Part shown: piece after piece, positions 19,636-28,832 of the stretch
Layout of the letters: every line of letters begins with the position of its first letter
Numbering within the stretch: position 1 is the first letter of the stretch
Assembly: GCA_040756735.1 (NCBI GenBank)
Contig: JBFLYC010000013.1
Location: 1 to 64,000 of the forward strand
From: JBFLYC01 sp040756735
Lineage (GTDB): Bacteria > Bacillota > DSM-16504 > Desulfitibacterales > Desulfitibacteraceae
Length of the DNA stretch: 64,000 nucleotides
Reading direction: 5' to 3'
Program-made: the position numbers and the translations under genes
The notes under the pieces: generated by a model
What the model saw: only the letters and a program-made list of their open reading frames with translations
What the model was told of the DNA's origin: nothing
Databases searched by the model: none

Positions 19636-21957
19636 TTAAAAGCAAAGTCCCATTTCATTGTATTCAGCGTCAACTACAGTAATATGATTGTGCCGCCATG
19701 ATTTCAACCATTTAAGTTGCCCAGGTCTGATAGGGACAAGTAGTTCACTTGCAATGATAGGATTACGGTTTAATAACGAATTATATTTATCAAGCAAAGG
19801 TGCAGGAAGAACTTCAATACTATCAAATGCCTGATAAAAATCTTTTTCCATTCCAACATTAGTATTAAACCCATACAGTAAAGGCAAATTACCATGCATA
19901 AAATTACTATAGGCTATGTTAAATCCATTTTCCCATATTTGTCTTACCTCACCCTTATATACTTCATCAAGCCAATTAGTAACTTGGAGTTCATTAATGG
20001 GTAAATTATTGTTGGCTATTAATATATCTAGAGCATTGCTAACAAGTTGGTCTAAATACACTTCTTGACCATCATTAGGTTTTGAAAAGATGAATACATC
20101 TGCTACCCCATGTCTAAGCCTCCTATTTACCCTCCCAAATCTTTGCAGTAATGCTTCGAGAGGAGCTGGCTCGGTGAATATAACATCTAGATCAATATCT
20201 AAGCTTACTTCAACAACCTGCGTACTTATTAAAATTATGTTTTTTTGTTTCTTAGAATGTGCCCCTGTAAAATCAATAACTTTTTTTTCTATTTTTGCTC
20301 GATCCAGATTATTAAATCTTCCATGCAGTAAAAGTACTTCAATGGATTTACCTTCACTCATACATTTTTCTTTTATTGATTGAAAAACTAATTGAGCATG
20401 TTTCACTGTATTACAGCACACTAAAGCGCTTTTTCCATCTATAACAGAATTAACAATTTGCTTAATGGAAGATTCACTTAAAATCTCATCATCAATTATT
20501 CTAATACAGTGTCTTGTAAATCTACTGCATAGGTTTTCATCAGCCTTAATTATATTTTCAATACCTAAAGTTTCATCTAATTTTTCAATGAACATAGTAG
20601 GCAAAGTAGCCGTCATTATAAAAAACCGGGTATTAAAATTATCCTTCAAAAATCTAGCTAAACCAAGTATTAAGGCTAACTTTTGCGGTTCATAAGCATG
20701 TATTTCATCAAAAACAATTACTGAATTAAAATAATCAGATAAGATTTGCTCATAAGTCTTTAATCGAAATAGGGCTTTTAATAATTGGTATGGACTGAGA
20801 ACTCGAACTGGATAATAATTAAATCTAGCTAACTTTTTTGCCAATTTTGCATTAAATGCAGCTGAATCTTGGTCACCAGACTCATCTAAATTTCGTCTAT
20901 AAAGGGATAGAACACTTCTGCCATGCTCCAGTCCAACATGCCCCTTAAATCCAATTCTGTTTAACCTATCATACATTGCATTCATACTTGCTTGATAAGG
21001 AAGCATGTAAAAAAGGCGAGCTGGTCGATCATATTTTGATCTTTGATTTATAGCCCACAACAAGGAAGATTCGGTTTTTCCACTACCTGTCGGAGCAATC
21101 AATAATGTTGATCCTTCAGCAAATAAGCATTGCTTTTGGTGAGTGTAAAGCTTGTCTTTACGCATGAAATTAGATAATAAAATATCACTAGTCGGTAGAT
21201 CTGCCGCAAACACCTCACCTGTACTGGCTGAAGCCGCATAATCACACATATTTATAAAACCTCTAATTGTTAAAGATAAGACTCTATTTTTTGTCTCTCT
21301 TTTTAGGTTGCGCACTAAAAGACCATACTGTTGTACCCAAAATCGCAGACGTTGAGGACCATGGTGATAAATAGCTCCTATAGCATTATTTTTGTCAATA
21401 GATTTTGGTATAACAATTCCAAAACCTTGTAAACCAAGTTCATGCAGCCAGCATTCGCTAATCCTAAATACCCATTCATATAATAATGCTAATACACTTT
21501 TGTCGAGGTCTTTTATAACGGAATCAAAACTTTCTATAGTATATTCATCATATACATCATACAAATCAAATATTTGAAATGGTTCTTTATGATGGGACAC
21601 AATAGCTGCCATTATCCAGTTCAGTTCTTCTTTTTCACAAGTACCTTCAAGCCAATTAAGGAACAACAAAGAGTATACTTCGTGACGGTGAGTCCAAGGT
21701 TTACCGTCACGAAGGCCATCTTGAAAAGGTCTACATATTTTGCCAAAATCATGCATAAAGCTTCCCCAAAACAAACAATGCCATAACCTTGGAAACTGCA
21801 ATATATCAGCCATATAAGGCCTTATTTTAATGTGTTCTTCAAGACGTTTTAATACATTCCAAGTATGTTCTAATAAGGATTCTCCTGTCATGCTGTCGCT
21901 AGAAGCTTTTTTTGCCCAAATATGTCTAAGTTCATGATGTAAATTCAATAGACTCAT
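19636..21957 (-). CDS. cas3: CRISPR nuclease-helicase Cas3 (HD plus DEAD-box)
   Basis: About 773 residues. The N-terminal HD nuclease carries HDFGKICRPFQ (near residue 70) and the later SHHKEP. The SF2 helicase follows with Walker A APTGSGKTESS, Walker B VFDEIHAY, motif III MTATLP and motif VI QRFGRVNRR. Cas3 is recruited by Cascade to unwind and degrade the target. I chose the second ATG because it lies six bases after AGGAG; the first (21963) overlaps that site. The gene overlaps the end of cas5 by 26 bp, which suggests coupled translation. HD and helicase are fused in one chain, as in most type I-B systems. Confidence 0.95.
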   Translation of the reverse strand: MSLLNLHHELRHIWAKKASSDSMTGESLLEHTWNVLKRLEEHIKIRPYMADILQFPRLWHCLFWGSFMHDFGKICRPFQDGLRDGKPWTHRHEVYSLLFLNWLEGTCEKEELNWIMAAIVSHHKEPFQIFDLYDVYDEYTIESFDSVIKDLDKSVLALLYEWVFRISECWLHELGLQGFGIVIPKSIDKNNAIGAIYHHGPQRLRFWVQQYGLLVRNLKRETKNRVLSLTIRGFINMCDYAASASTGEVFAADLPTSDILLSNFMRKDKLYTHQKQCLFAEGSTLLIAPTGSGKTESSLLWAINQRSKYDRPARLFYMLPYQASMNAMYDRLNRIGFKGHVGLEHGRSVLSLYRRNLDESGDQDSAAFNAKLAKKLARFNYYPVRVLSPYQLLKALFRLKTYEQILSDYFNSVIVFDEIHAYEPQKLALILGLARFLKDNFNTRFFIMTATLPTMFIEKLDETLGIENIIKADENLCSRFTRHCIRIIDDEILSESSIKQIVNSVIDGKSALVCCNTVKHAQLVFQSIKEKCMSEGKSIEVLLLHGRFNNLDRAKIEKKVIDFTGAHSKKQKNIILISTQVVEVSLDIDLDVIFTEPAPLEALLQRFGRVNRRLRHGVADVFIFSKPNDGQEVYLDQLVSNALDILIANNNLPINELQVTNWLDEVYKGEVRQIWENGFNIAYSNFMHGNLPLLYGFNTNVGMEKDFYQAFDSIEVLPAPLLDKYNSLLNRNPIIASELLVPIRPGQLKWLKSWRHNHITVVDAEYNEMGLCF

Positions 21958-22669
21958 ATTCATCTCCTATTAAAGAATGAAACAATGTTCCAAAATAAAG
22001 ACCATCATATTCGGGAGAATCCGGGTCAACCAAGTACTGTTGAGAGTTATACTGCAACAAATCTGTACTTTTAATCCTTTGTTTTATAAGCAGATATCGC
22101 GAAAAAATAGGTTCTCTATTTACATGGTAATTCAAGTACCTAGGCATCAATTCAACTATTCCTTTACCAACTTCCAAAATCATCGAATATGGTGCCAAAG
22201 TGTTTTCAAAATATGCACCCTGCTCCTGTCTCAATTCAATAACCTTAACATCAGTGTAAGTAAACAAATCTTGTGATCGACCCAAAACAACTGGATATTT
22301 AGGAGATTTAAAAGCTTTATCCCATTCTGGTTTGTTAAGATATAGTGTTAGCCTGGGTTCAAATAGCAATGTACGCTTAAATGGATTGGTGTTCCCTTCT
22401 AATACCTTTGGCGCGTTAAAATTTTTCAACCTACCGCTTGAATGTGTCAAAACATGTATGTGTTCCAGGTCATCTACCTTACATCGATATGTAAACTTGT
22501 ATGCAAACAACAACCCTTTAGGGTCAATCCACTCTCCTAAGACACTGCATATATGACCATATATGGTTGCAGGGGGAGGCATTTCATATGAAGGGTGGAT
22601 GGATTGCATAAAATGAGGATATCTAAATGAAGTAACAACTCCCTCAGCTTGTATTTTAAGTACTTGCAT
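21932..22669 (-). CDS. cas5: Cascade subunit Cas5 (Tneap type)
   Basis: About 245 residues. The N-terminal RAMP strand VLKIQAEGVVTSFRYPHF and the PPPATIYGHICSVLG segment are typical of the Cas5t/Cas5b group, which binds the crRNA 5' handle at the foot of Cascade. An in-frame ATG 21 bp upstream (22690) overlaps cas7. I prefer 22669 because it falls after the cas7 stop and the conserved fold begins immediately. Its 3' end overlaps cas3. Confidence 0.88.
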   Translation of the reverse strand: MQVLKIQAEGVVTSFRYPHFMQSIHPSYEMPPPATIYGHICSVLGEWIDPKGLLFAYKFTYRCKVDDLEHIHVLTHSSGRLKNFNAPKVLEGNTNPFKRTLLFEPRLTLYLNKPEWDKAFKSPKYPVVLGRSQDLFTYTDVKVIELRQEQGAYFENTLAPYSMILEVGKGIVELMPRYLNYHVNREPIFSRYLLIKQRIKSTDLLQYNSQQYLVDPDSPEYDGLYFGTLFHSLIGDEYESIEFTS

Positions 22670-22677
22670 AGCAACTC

Positions 22678-23733
22678 TCACTCCAACCATAGTGCGTTGT
22701 TTGGATTTCTTAAATCATTTATAAAGGATTGAAAAGCTTCTCTGGGATGACCTATTTTAATTTCGACAGGTTTCTCTTGAGATGAAATTTGTAAGAGCTT
22801 ATCCAATTCCTCTTCCCGATAACCCTTCACCCAACCAACATATATACATGAAAGGAGATCATCTTTAAATACTTTCATCACTTCATTGAGAGAGTCTACC
22901 TTTAGCTCAGGAAGCCCTTTAGCATTAGAGCCAATTGTATGATTAAAAATGTGATTTCCACCTTTTGTAACTCCCATAACCACAATCACTGGCGACACAT
23001 CTGTGTAATGTAAAGCCTGTTTTGCCCCGCCTTCTAGTCTTGCTAGTCCTTCAAATAGAGTGCTTATGCGATTTATTCTATCCTCAGTCTTTAATCGATA
23101 AGCTTTTTCTTCCATTAAATGCTCTAGATTATTTTTACCAGCCTGTTCCTTTCTTTTATCATCCAAATTCTTAAACCCAGTTTTGTTTCGATACCAGAAT
23201 GTTCCACTTGCGTTTAAGTTTAATGAGAAGAGACCTTTTAAGGTTGTCCTGTAAAATTGGTGCTCAAAAGGTACCGGATCTCCCTCATGGCGCGACATTA
23301 CACCAAAATCTTCAACAATGTTAACCGGTGATATTGAAACAAATGTTCCGACACGAAAAGGTGAAATACGTGTAACTGTTTCATCGGTAGGTGTTGCTCC
23401 ATCATGTTCCATCTTATCTTTAACTTTTTTAGATGGGGCTCTCATATAACCAAATAAATCATCATCCCAATATAGTATAGGATTTGCATCAGTATAGGCA
23501 ACCTTTTCCTCTCTAAAAATTGGAGCAGCTATCCACCCTAATTCATTATTCTCTAAGGTTGTACGTAGCCAATATCTGAAAGACTGTGCAGAAACATATG
23601 GATATGCTCCTTCTTTTGTACGAATATACTTTACACCTGAAGTATTATCAGTTCTTGCTCCTTGAACACTCCCTAAATTATTCAAAGCTGAAGCTGGAGC
23701 ATCAATTAACAACAGACCCGTTACAAAAGCCAT
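22678..23733 (-). CDS. cas7: Cascade backbone Cas7 (Cst2/DevR family)
   Basis: A 351-residue Cas7 of the Cst2/DevR family, which forms the helical filament along the crRNA spacer. The start FVTGLLLIDAPASALNNLG, the YPYVSAQSFRYWLRTTL segment (near residue 50) and the RISPFRVGTFVSI stretch are characteristic. An AAAGGAGG ribosome site precedes the ATG. DevR in Myxococcus is a negative autoregulator, but nothing in this sequence shows that role here. Confidence 0.9.
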   Translation of the reverse strand: MAFVTGLLLIDAPASALNNLGSVQGARTDNTSGVKYIRTKEGAYPYVSAQSFRYWLRTTLENNELGWIAAPIFREEKVAYTDANPILYWDDDLFGYMRAPSKKVKDKMEHDGATPTDETVTRISPFRVGTFVSISPVNIVEDFGVMSRHEGDPVPFEHQFYRTTLKGLFSLNLNASGTFWYRNKTGFKNLDDKRKEQAGKNNLEHLMEEKAYRLKTEDRINRISTLFEGLARLEGGAKQALHYTDVSPVIVVMGVTKGGNHIFNHTIGSNAKGLPELKVDSLNEVMKVFKDDLLSCIYVGWVKGYREEELDKLLQISSQEKPVEIKIGHPREAFQSFINDLRNPNNALWLE

Positions 23734-23747
23734 ATGAAAAACCTCCT

Positions 23748-25193
23748 TTAATTGGTAGCTTCTTTATCCTCTTCAATCTCAGTTAATACATCAAGATTTT
23801 TGGCGAACCATCCTTTATAATGTAGTTGTTCAATCATACGAATTAATAAAAGGTCTCGTGCCAACCGCCAATCTTTATAAGCAAGCTCTTCACCTTCCTC
23901 AAATATGTCCAAATAAGGCTCAAAATTTATTAAAGGTTCTTTCCCTTGCTTAACTGTATAAAAATTTGCTTTCAATAATATTGCTCTAAAATATTCATAC
24001 TTTTGCTCAGTAAAGAAATTTCTAAAAAATTTCCTATCATTGTTCTCAAATACATATGAAGCTAATTTATCAGCCACCGTCCGAATATTCTCGATTCTAT
24101 CTTTATTCAAATTCATCACCTCCCTCAAAAACAATGAAGTTATTTTCCAAGAAACAATTTCAGCTTCTTGGACACTAGAATAGTTTCCACGAGGATCATC
24201 TTTTTTGGCCCATTTTAAAGCTACTCTCAAGAAGTATAATCGTATGAATTCTTCAGCACTGTCAGGCAATTTAAAAATATCTTCATATAAGTAATTTATC
24301 TTGACAGATCCAGCTTTTTTTGTTTGGTCTTGTATTCGCCATGCTTTGTTTACGATAATCTGCCAATCGTCCTTATAATCAGGATTTTGAATTCGACTGA
24401 TAAAAGAAGTAATCTCTAAGGGTAGATTATAAATATCTAAGGAAGGATTTTGACCACTGTTTGACATATGATATGCAGTTAAAGAAAATAGTCCATTATT
24501 CTCTAAATTATTTCGAATCTCTTTGATAACTTTGTGTAATGTATGGATAAGCAAGGTTTTTTGTGCATAGTCAAATTCCCTTAACTTTGAACTACCTGTA
24601 GCTTGTGCAAAAGCAAGGTTTTCTCTATTTTTTGTTAAAAACTCTTTGGCAAAATATATCAAAATATCTTCATTATCCGAATGCACAGCCAATAATTTAC
24701 CCGCACATTTAGCACATCCTAAAGGAAAGGCTTGAATGCATAATAAAGCGATACCTGAAACAGGTAAACCAGCCTGTCCATAAGGATGAAAATTAATTAC
24801 TCCTTCACCTGTTGTTAAAGGTATATGTTGCCTAGCAGTTCTTCCTAAAGACAATTTATCAGAAAAGGCGATTGCCACAGCGAAATTCCTAGTAAAAACG
24901 CATTTTTCCTTTAAATTTGATACGGAAGATTTATGTGCCCATAGAACCTTTTTTGCATACTCAATCCTTTTTTCAGGTTGCTTTTCAAAAGCAGGTTGGG
25001 TAAACCCTGAATTTGGAAATACTACTGTTAAGAAGGATTTAAGGGGGTCTAACACATATTGCCTTTCCATGAATGTCGCTATATTATCTAAATCTTGTTC
25101 GGTAACACTAGACAAATCAGTCTTACCAGAAAATGCTGCAATTGTAGCCGCTCCTACATCGAACAATGGATGACCAGTTAGTTTAAGCATCAT
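23748..25193 (-). CDS. cas8a1: Cascade large subunit Cas8a1 (Cst1 type), with decayed zinc motifs
   Basis: A 481-residue protein that fits Cst1/Cas8a1 by position before cas7 and by the segment GRTARQHIPLTTGEGVINF followed by QAFPLGCAKCAGKLLAVH. Large subunits recognise the PAM and recruit Cas3. The family is named for two CxxC pairs. Here the first appears as CVFT and a second expected pair falls at PVSGIALLC, so only CAKC is intact. If that reading is right, zinc binding is lost or changed. It is the first gene of the main cas operon, behind AGGAGGTGAA and a 282-bp upstream region. Confidence 0.8.
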   Translation of the reverse strand: MMLKLTGHPLFDVGAATIAAFSGKTDLSSVTEQDLDNIATFMERQYVLDPLKSFLTVVFPNSGFTQPAFEKQPEKRIEYAKKVLWAHKSSVSNLKEKCVFTRNFAVAIAFSDKLSLGRTARQHIPLTTGEGVINFHPYGQAGLPVSGIALLCIQAFPLGCAKCAGKLLAVHSDNEDILIYFAKEFLTKNRENLAFAQATGSSKLREFDYAQKTLLIHTLHKVIKEIRNNLENNGLFSLTAYHMSNSGQNPSLDIYNLPLEITSFISRIQNPDYKDDWQIIVNKAWRIQDQTKKAGSVKINYLYEDIFKLPDSAEEFIRLYFLRVALKWAKKDDPRGNYSSVQEAEIVSWKITSLFLREVMNLNKDRIENIRTVADKLASYVFENNDRKFFRNFFTEQKYEYFRAILLKANFYTVKQGKEPLINFEPYLDIFEEGEELAYKDWRLARDLLLIRMIEQLHYKGWFAKNLDVLTEIEEDKEATN

Positions 25194-25337
25194 TTCACCT
25201 CCTTCTATTGTTAGTTAATCTATTGTTCTAAACTCGCCATAACTTTTTCTAAAACCTTTCAGCACAATGCTTCAGGTATTAGGACTTCAATGATCATACC
25301 CTAAACAATAAAGCAATTTTTAATGCGCAGAACAAGT

Positions 25338-25366
25338 ATTATCATACATAAAATCCATCACATCAA
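25338..25366 (-). promoter_or_regulatory. Candidate promoter of the cas8a1-to-csa1 operon
   Basis: On the minus strand, TTGATG (25361-25366) and GATAAT (25338-25343) are separated by 17 bp. They lie about 145 bp upstream of cas8a1 in the only sizeable gap among the cas genes. This is a sequence-pattern call only. Confidence 0.4.
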
Positions 25367-25401
25367 TCATTTTTCCTATAGTTATTTTAGAAGGCAACTA
25401 T

Positions 25402-25439
25402 ACTTGTAGGGCTTTACTTGTAGGACTGTACTAATAAGG
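25402..25439. repeat. Tandem 14-bp repeats upstream of cas8a1 (possible operator)
   Basis: ACTTGTAGGGCTTT (25402-25415) is followed directly by ACTTGTAGGACTGT (25416-25429) and a partial third copy ACTAATAAGG. They lie just upstream of the candidate cas promoter and just after the stop of the WYL regulator. Short tandem sites beside a regulator gene often bind that regulator; this is inferred. The rest of 25194-25475 shows nothing clear. Confidence 0.4.
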
Positions 25440-25475
25440 CATAACACCATACTTCACATTCATCTGCTTTCTATA

Positions 25476-26450
25476 TCATGGTTTTCCCCCATACCTCTTC
25501 ACACTTTCCATTAACTCCACTTTTATCTCTTCACGAAGTTCCTTGGGGGCGATTACTTCTATATGCTTACCCCAGCTTAGTAGCCAGCTCCGAAATTCTG
25601 GAGTATCGTAAACTGTCAAAGCACATTTAATTTTGCCACCTGGCAATTTTTCTATCTCTTGAGAATCATGATATTGCGATTCAAGAAAAAACTTTTCAGC
25701 AGGAGGATAAACTAATAAATGCACTCTAATCTCTTTGCTGCCTCTATAAACTCTCCAACTATTCCCCAAATACTTATCGATATTAAAGCCTGGATCCGGG
25801 GTAAATGCTCCACCAACTTTTTTTAATTTCTTGATCCTGTTAATCTTAAAACTGCGCATACTTTTATTTACATGGCAATAAGCAGCTAAGTAAAGGTTTC
25901 CTTCATTCCAATACAGATGATATGGGTCCAAAGTCCTCTCCGATACTTGTCCAGATGAAAAGGATTCATAAATCAATGTAATAGTTCGATTATTGCGAAT
26001 GCATTCCTCAATTTTTCTGATATGTTCCATCCAGGGAGTATAGTCTCGCAGTTTTTCACTTATATAACTAAACTTTGGCTCCATTTTATAAAATTTTCTT
26101 TTTTCTTCTATCTCGCTAATAGCCGCTTTAACCTTGTCCAATGCAGATTGAAGCTCTTTACAATATGGCAGGCCTTCTTGAGATAGAAATGACTTGCCTG
26201 CGGCCATGATGGCTAAGGCCTCACCAGCTGTAAAAGTCAACGGATTGAGAAAATGCCTATACCTGGCTGTTTCAGGTTCCTTAATACTCTGCAATGAATA
26301 ACCAAAGCGCCTAAGGTCTTTAAGATAACGATATGCCGAACGTTCTGAAACATTTAACTTCTGGGCAAGCTCACCAGCTGAAACTGAAGGCTTCTGCGAC
26401 AAGATGCTTATAGTTGAAACAATTCTTTCCGTTTTATTAGACTTATTCAT
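25476..26450 (-). CDS. HTH-WYL transcriptional regulator of the CRISPR locus
   Basis: 324 residues. The N-terminal winged helix-turn-helix (about 8-55) contains VSAGELAQKLNVSERSAYRY. The WYL domain (about 140-215) contains ITLIYESF and LDPYHLYWNEGNLYLAAYC, and a C-terminal WCX-like region follows. WYL regulators bind nucleic-acid-type ligands and often sit in CRISPR and other defence loci, usually as repressors. It lies between cas6 and the main operon in the same orientation, so it may control either. The 14-bp tandem repeats beyond its stop are a candidate target. GGGGAATTCA precedes the ATG. Confidence 0.88.
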   Translation of the reverse strand: MNKSNKTERIVSTISILSQKPSVSAGELAQKLNVSERSAYRYLKDLRRFGYSLQSIKEPETARYRHFLNPLTFTAGEALAIMAAGKSFLSQEGLPYCKELQSALDKVKAAISEIEEKRKFYKMEPKFSYISEKLRDYTPWMEHIRKIEECIRNNRTITLIYESFSSGQVSERTLDPYHLYWNEGNLYLAAYCHVNKSMRSFKINRIKKLKKVGGAFTPDPGFNIDKYLGNSWRVYRGSKEIRVHLLVYPPAEKFFLESQYHDSQEIEKLPGGKIKCALTVYDTPEFRSWLLSWGKHIEVIAPKELREEIKVELMESVKRYGGKP

Positions 26451-26521
26451 TGAATTCCCCTTTTTTATACAAATTTACCATGCATGCATATAATATGGCA
26501 AATAACGTCTGTCAACAGTTG

Positions 26522-27490
26522 TCAGAAAACATGTATTCGATATTTGCCTAAGCCAAAAACAGCGTTTTTACCCACATGGACTTGTTGGCCTAATACCAAC
26601 CAAGGCAGAAAAACCTCTAAGTCCCCCCTGTATGTTGCCGAACCAATCAATCCTCCCATATTCACCCGCTGGCGCTGGCGTTGAGAATACCTCTCCCAAT
26701 CTTTCCAAACAGTTCTATTCTCAACAAGCTCAACTTGTTTAGAACCCTCAGCTAAACCTGCATAATCCACTTCTAAGGGGTCTTCGTGATGAAAATAGGA
26801 CAATGCTGATATTCTACGCATAGCTTGCCGAAATAGAATATGAAACTCTGGAATAAAAGCTATCTGTCCTTCATCCTTTAAACTAACAGGTGTTAGGAAT
26901 TCAATTTTTAATTCTTTTGTTTGGGATAAATTCAAGGAGGGGATTGCTCTTTCGATGAGTTGAGAACCAGAATAGCTGAGGTCTATGGAACGAACGACAT
27001 TTGTATTCGGATTATATATGGAAACTGCATCATCCAACCCAATTGCGGAAACATCTGTTAAAGCGAACGGCCGGCGGCCACGACCTAAACCATGTACTCC
27101 CATTTCACGAAATACTATTATAAAGTAAGGCAAATATTTTATGGCATTGCCAATGAGAATAAAATCAATGGCCAACATTTCTCCTGGCGCATAGTAATTC
27201 TTGGTTTCAAGGGGAGGGTCAAGAACAAAGGGGCGAGGGATGCTTTCATATTTGCTTAAAGCCTGAGAGTTTTTTGGTGGTGCAGTCTCAAAGATATATG
27301 CGTAAGAGCAATTATCCATTAATAAACAGTCTTTACAACTACGCTGCCGCAAAGAACATGCTATTTGCCTAAATATCCGACCGAAACCACCACGGAAAGT
27401 AGCTCCTTTATAATCAGGCAATATAAGACCTTGTTCCCCAGCTGTAATAGTAATACGGTAACGGGATAAATAAAACCCCTCAAAATGCAT
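26522..27490 (-). CDS. cas6: crRNA-processing endoribonuclease Cas6
   Basis: About 322 residues. The N-terminal strand GFYLSRYRITITAGE and the Cys-rich CKDCLLMDNCSYAYIFE stretch belong to the Cas6 group with the PF10040 C-terminal domain. The glycine-rich region GGLIGSATYRGDLE near the end leads to the VGKNAVFGLGKYRI loop usual for Cas6. Cas6 cuts the long repeat transcript at the hairpin and leaves the ACTGAAAG handle. I placed the start at 27490 because AAAGGAAAC precedes that ATG and homology begins there. A longer frame reaches 27589 but its first 33 residues look like untranslated leader. Confidence 0.85.
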   Translation of the reverse strand: MHFEGFYLSRYRITITAGEQGLILPDYKGATFRGGFGRIFRQIACSLRQRSCKDCLLMDNCSYAYIFETAPPKNSQALSKYESIPRPFVLDPPLETKNYYAPGEMLAIDFILIGNAIKYLPYFIIVFREMGVHGLGRGRRPFALTDVSAIGLDDAVSIYNPNTNVVRSIDLSYSGSQLIERAIPSLNLSQTKELKIEFLTPVSLKDEGQIAFIPEFHILFRQAMRRISALSYFHHEDPLEVDYAGLAEGSKQVELVENRTVWKDWERYSQRQRQRVNMGGLIGSATYRGDLEVFLPWLVLGQQVHVGKNAVFGLGKYRIHVF

Positions 27491-27706
27491 GTTAGTTTCC
27501 TTTCTTTGTAAATATACTATATAAATATTAATTACGAGGTTTTCTTCTATTATCCTTCTTAATTTACTAATTTTTTCTTTTAGTGCCACAATAATGCAAC
27601 GGTTGTGATATTTACAACTTAGTCATATGGGGAACGCCAATTACCGCATAAACATGTACATCTTGCAGTACTGGCAGCTGAAAGCTGAATGGCTCTTCAG
27701 CGTTTC

Positions 27707-28657
27707 CTATATCATCCTGATGGCGAACTCCGGGCAGACTGGGTAGCAGTAGGCGCACAGGAGACATTCGTCATGTTTGACCTTGACCGAGTCTTCCCCC
27801 ATATATAAAGCGCCGTTGGGACATGTATCTACGCATGCTCCACACTTTTTGCAGAAAGTCTCGAAAATAAACAGCTTTTTAGCATTAACTGCTGCAGGAA
27901 GCATATCAGGGACTATTTCCTCATTATTAAAAATCTTTAAGTTTAGTTCTAGTTCCTCCATGTTAATCATACCCATGGAAACACAGTCTATGCCTTTAAT
28001 ATCTCTAACAAAATTAACTGCATCAAGGAGTTCACCCACCAAGTTTCCGCCGGCAAGGACTTTCATAGCATACAGCCCCTTACCCGCTTTGTGACACTTG
28101 TCTATAGCAGCTATCATATCCTCTGTGGTACCTTCAAGAATACCCCTGCCCACCTTATTGATAATGGGGTAGACAATGTCAACTTCCGGAACCTCAGCAG
28201 ACCTTTCTATGGTCTTCACATTGTGGGTTGATATCCCCACAGCCTTGATATAACCTTTTTCTTTGTACTTCACCAAGCATTCAAAGGCCCCTGCTCTTTT
28301 TTCAAAAACATCTGCTGAAACCCTTGCAGCATGCAGGTGAAAAATATCTATAACTTCCCTATTGAGAACCTTCAGCGCATCTTGGATGGCCTTTTCCATG
28401 CCTTCATAAGTATCAGTAGTAGACTTGGATGCTATTACAACCTCGCCGGAAAAACCCTTGATTGCTCCGGCAATATAGTCATAGGTTTTATATAATTCAG
28501 CTGTATCAATAAAATTTATACCCCTTTCCAAAGCCTCCCTAATCAACCTGCTCCCTTCTTCCATCGGTAAATTGGCCTGAAGGGGGCCCATGGGTAAAGA
28601 GCCGAAGCATAATTCTGATACCTTAATACCTGTTTGCCCTAGATTTCTATAATCCAT
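27707..28657 (-). CDS. Aldo/keto reductase with C-terminal 2x[4Fe-4S] ferredoxin domain
   Basis: About 316 residues. The barrel (1-255) starts YRNLGQTGIKVSELCFGS and shows the catalytic set: D and Y in FIDTAELYKTYDY, K in VIASK and H in DIFHLHAAR. The C-terminal domain has CKKCGACVDTCPNG and CLLCAYCYPVCPE, two four-cysteine clusters, so electrons probably pass through ferredoxin-type centres rather than only NAD(P)H. The substrate is unknown. I chose the ATG eight bases after AGGGAGG; an upstream ATG at 28684 is also in frame. It lies upstream of the aldehyde ferredoxin oxidoreductase gene in the same orientation, but a terminator separates them. Confidence 0.9.
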   Translation of the reverse strand: MDYRNLGQTGIKVSELCFGSLPMGPLQANLPMEEGSRLIREALERGINFIDTAELYKTYDYIAGAIKGFSGEVVIASKSTTDTYEGMEKAIQDALKVLNREVIDIFHLHAARVSADVFEKRAGAFECLVKYKEKGYIKAVGISTHNVKTIERSAEVPEVDIVYPIINKVGRGILEGTTEDMIAAIDKCHKAGKGLYAMKVLAGGNLVGELLDAVNFVRDIKGIDCVSMGMINMEELELNLKIFNNEEIVPDMLPAAVNAKKLFIFETFCKKCGACVDTCPNGALYMGEDSVKVKHDECLLCAYCYPVCPEFAIRMI

Positions 28658-28766
28658 TTCCATGTCCTCCCTATCCTCATTCATGTTTAATATAACATTC
28701 TCAAGTTTCCTGTTACTATCTATTATAGATAAATTATAGCAGCAATACAGTTAATTGTTAAACAGC

Positions 28767-28802
28767 AAAAAAGAAGCAAACAATCCAAATGGTCGTTTGC
28801 TT
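28767..28802 (-). terminator. Rho-independent terminator after the aldehyde ferredoxin oxidoreductase
   Basis: On the minus strand AAGCAAAC pairs with GTTTGCTT, with further partial pairing inside, followed by CTTTTTTG. It lies 30 bp after the stop of the oxidoreductase gene. Confidence 0.75.
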
Positions 28803-28832
28803 AAAGCATAAAGTATATATTAAGGTAGGAGG

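Noticed and set aside
18048..22556. Plus-strand frames inside the cas genes
   Set aside because: They are antisense shadows of well-supported minus-strand cas genes.
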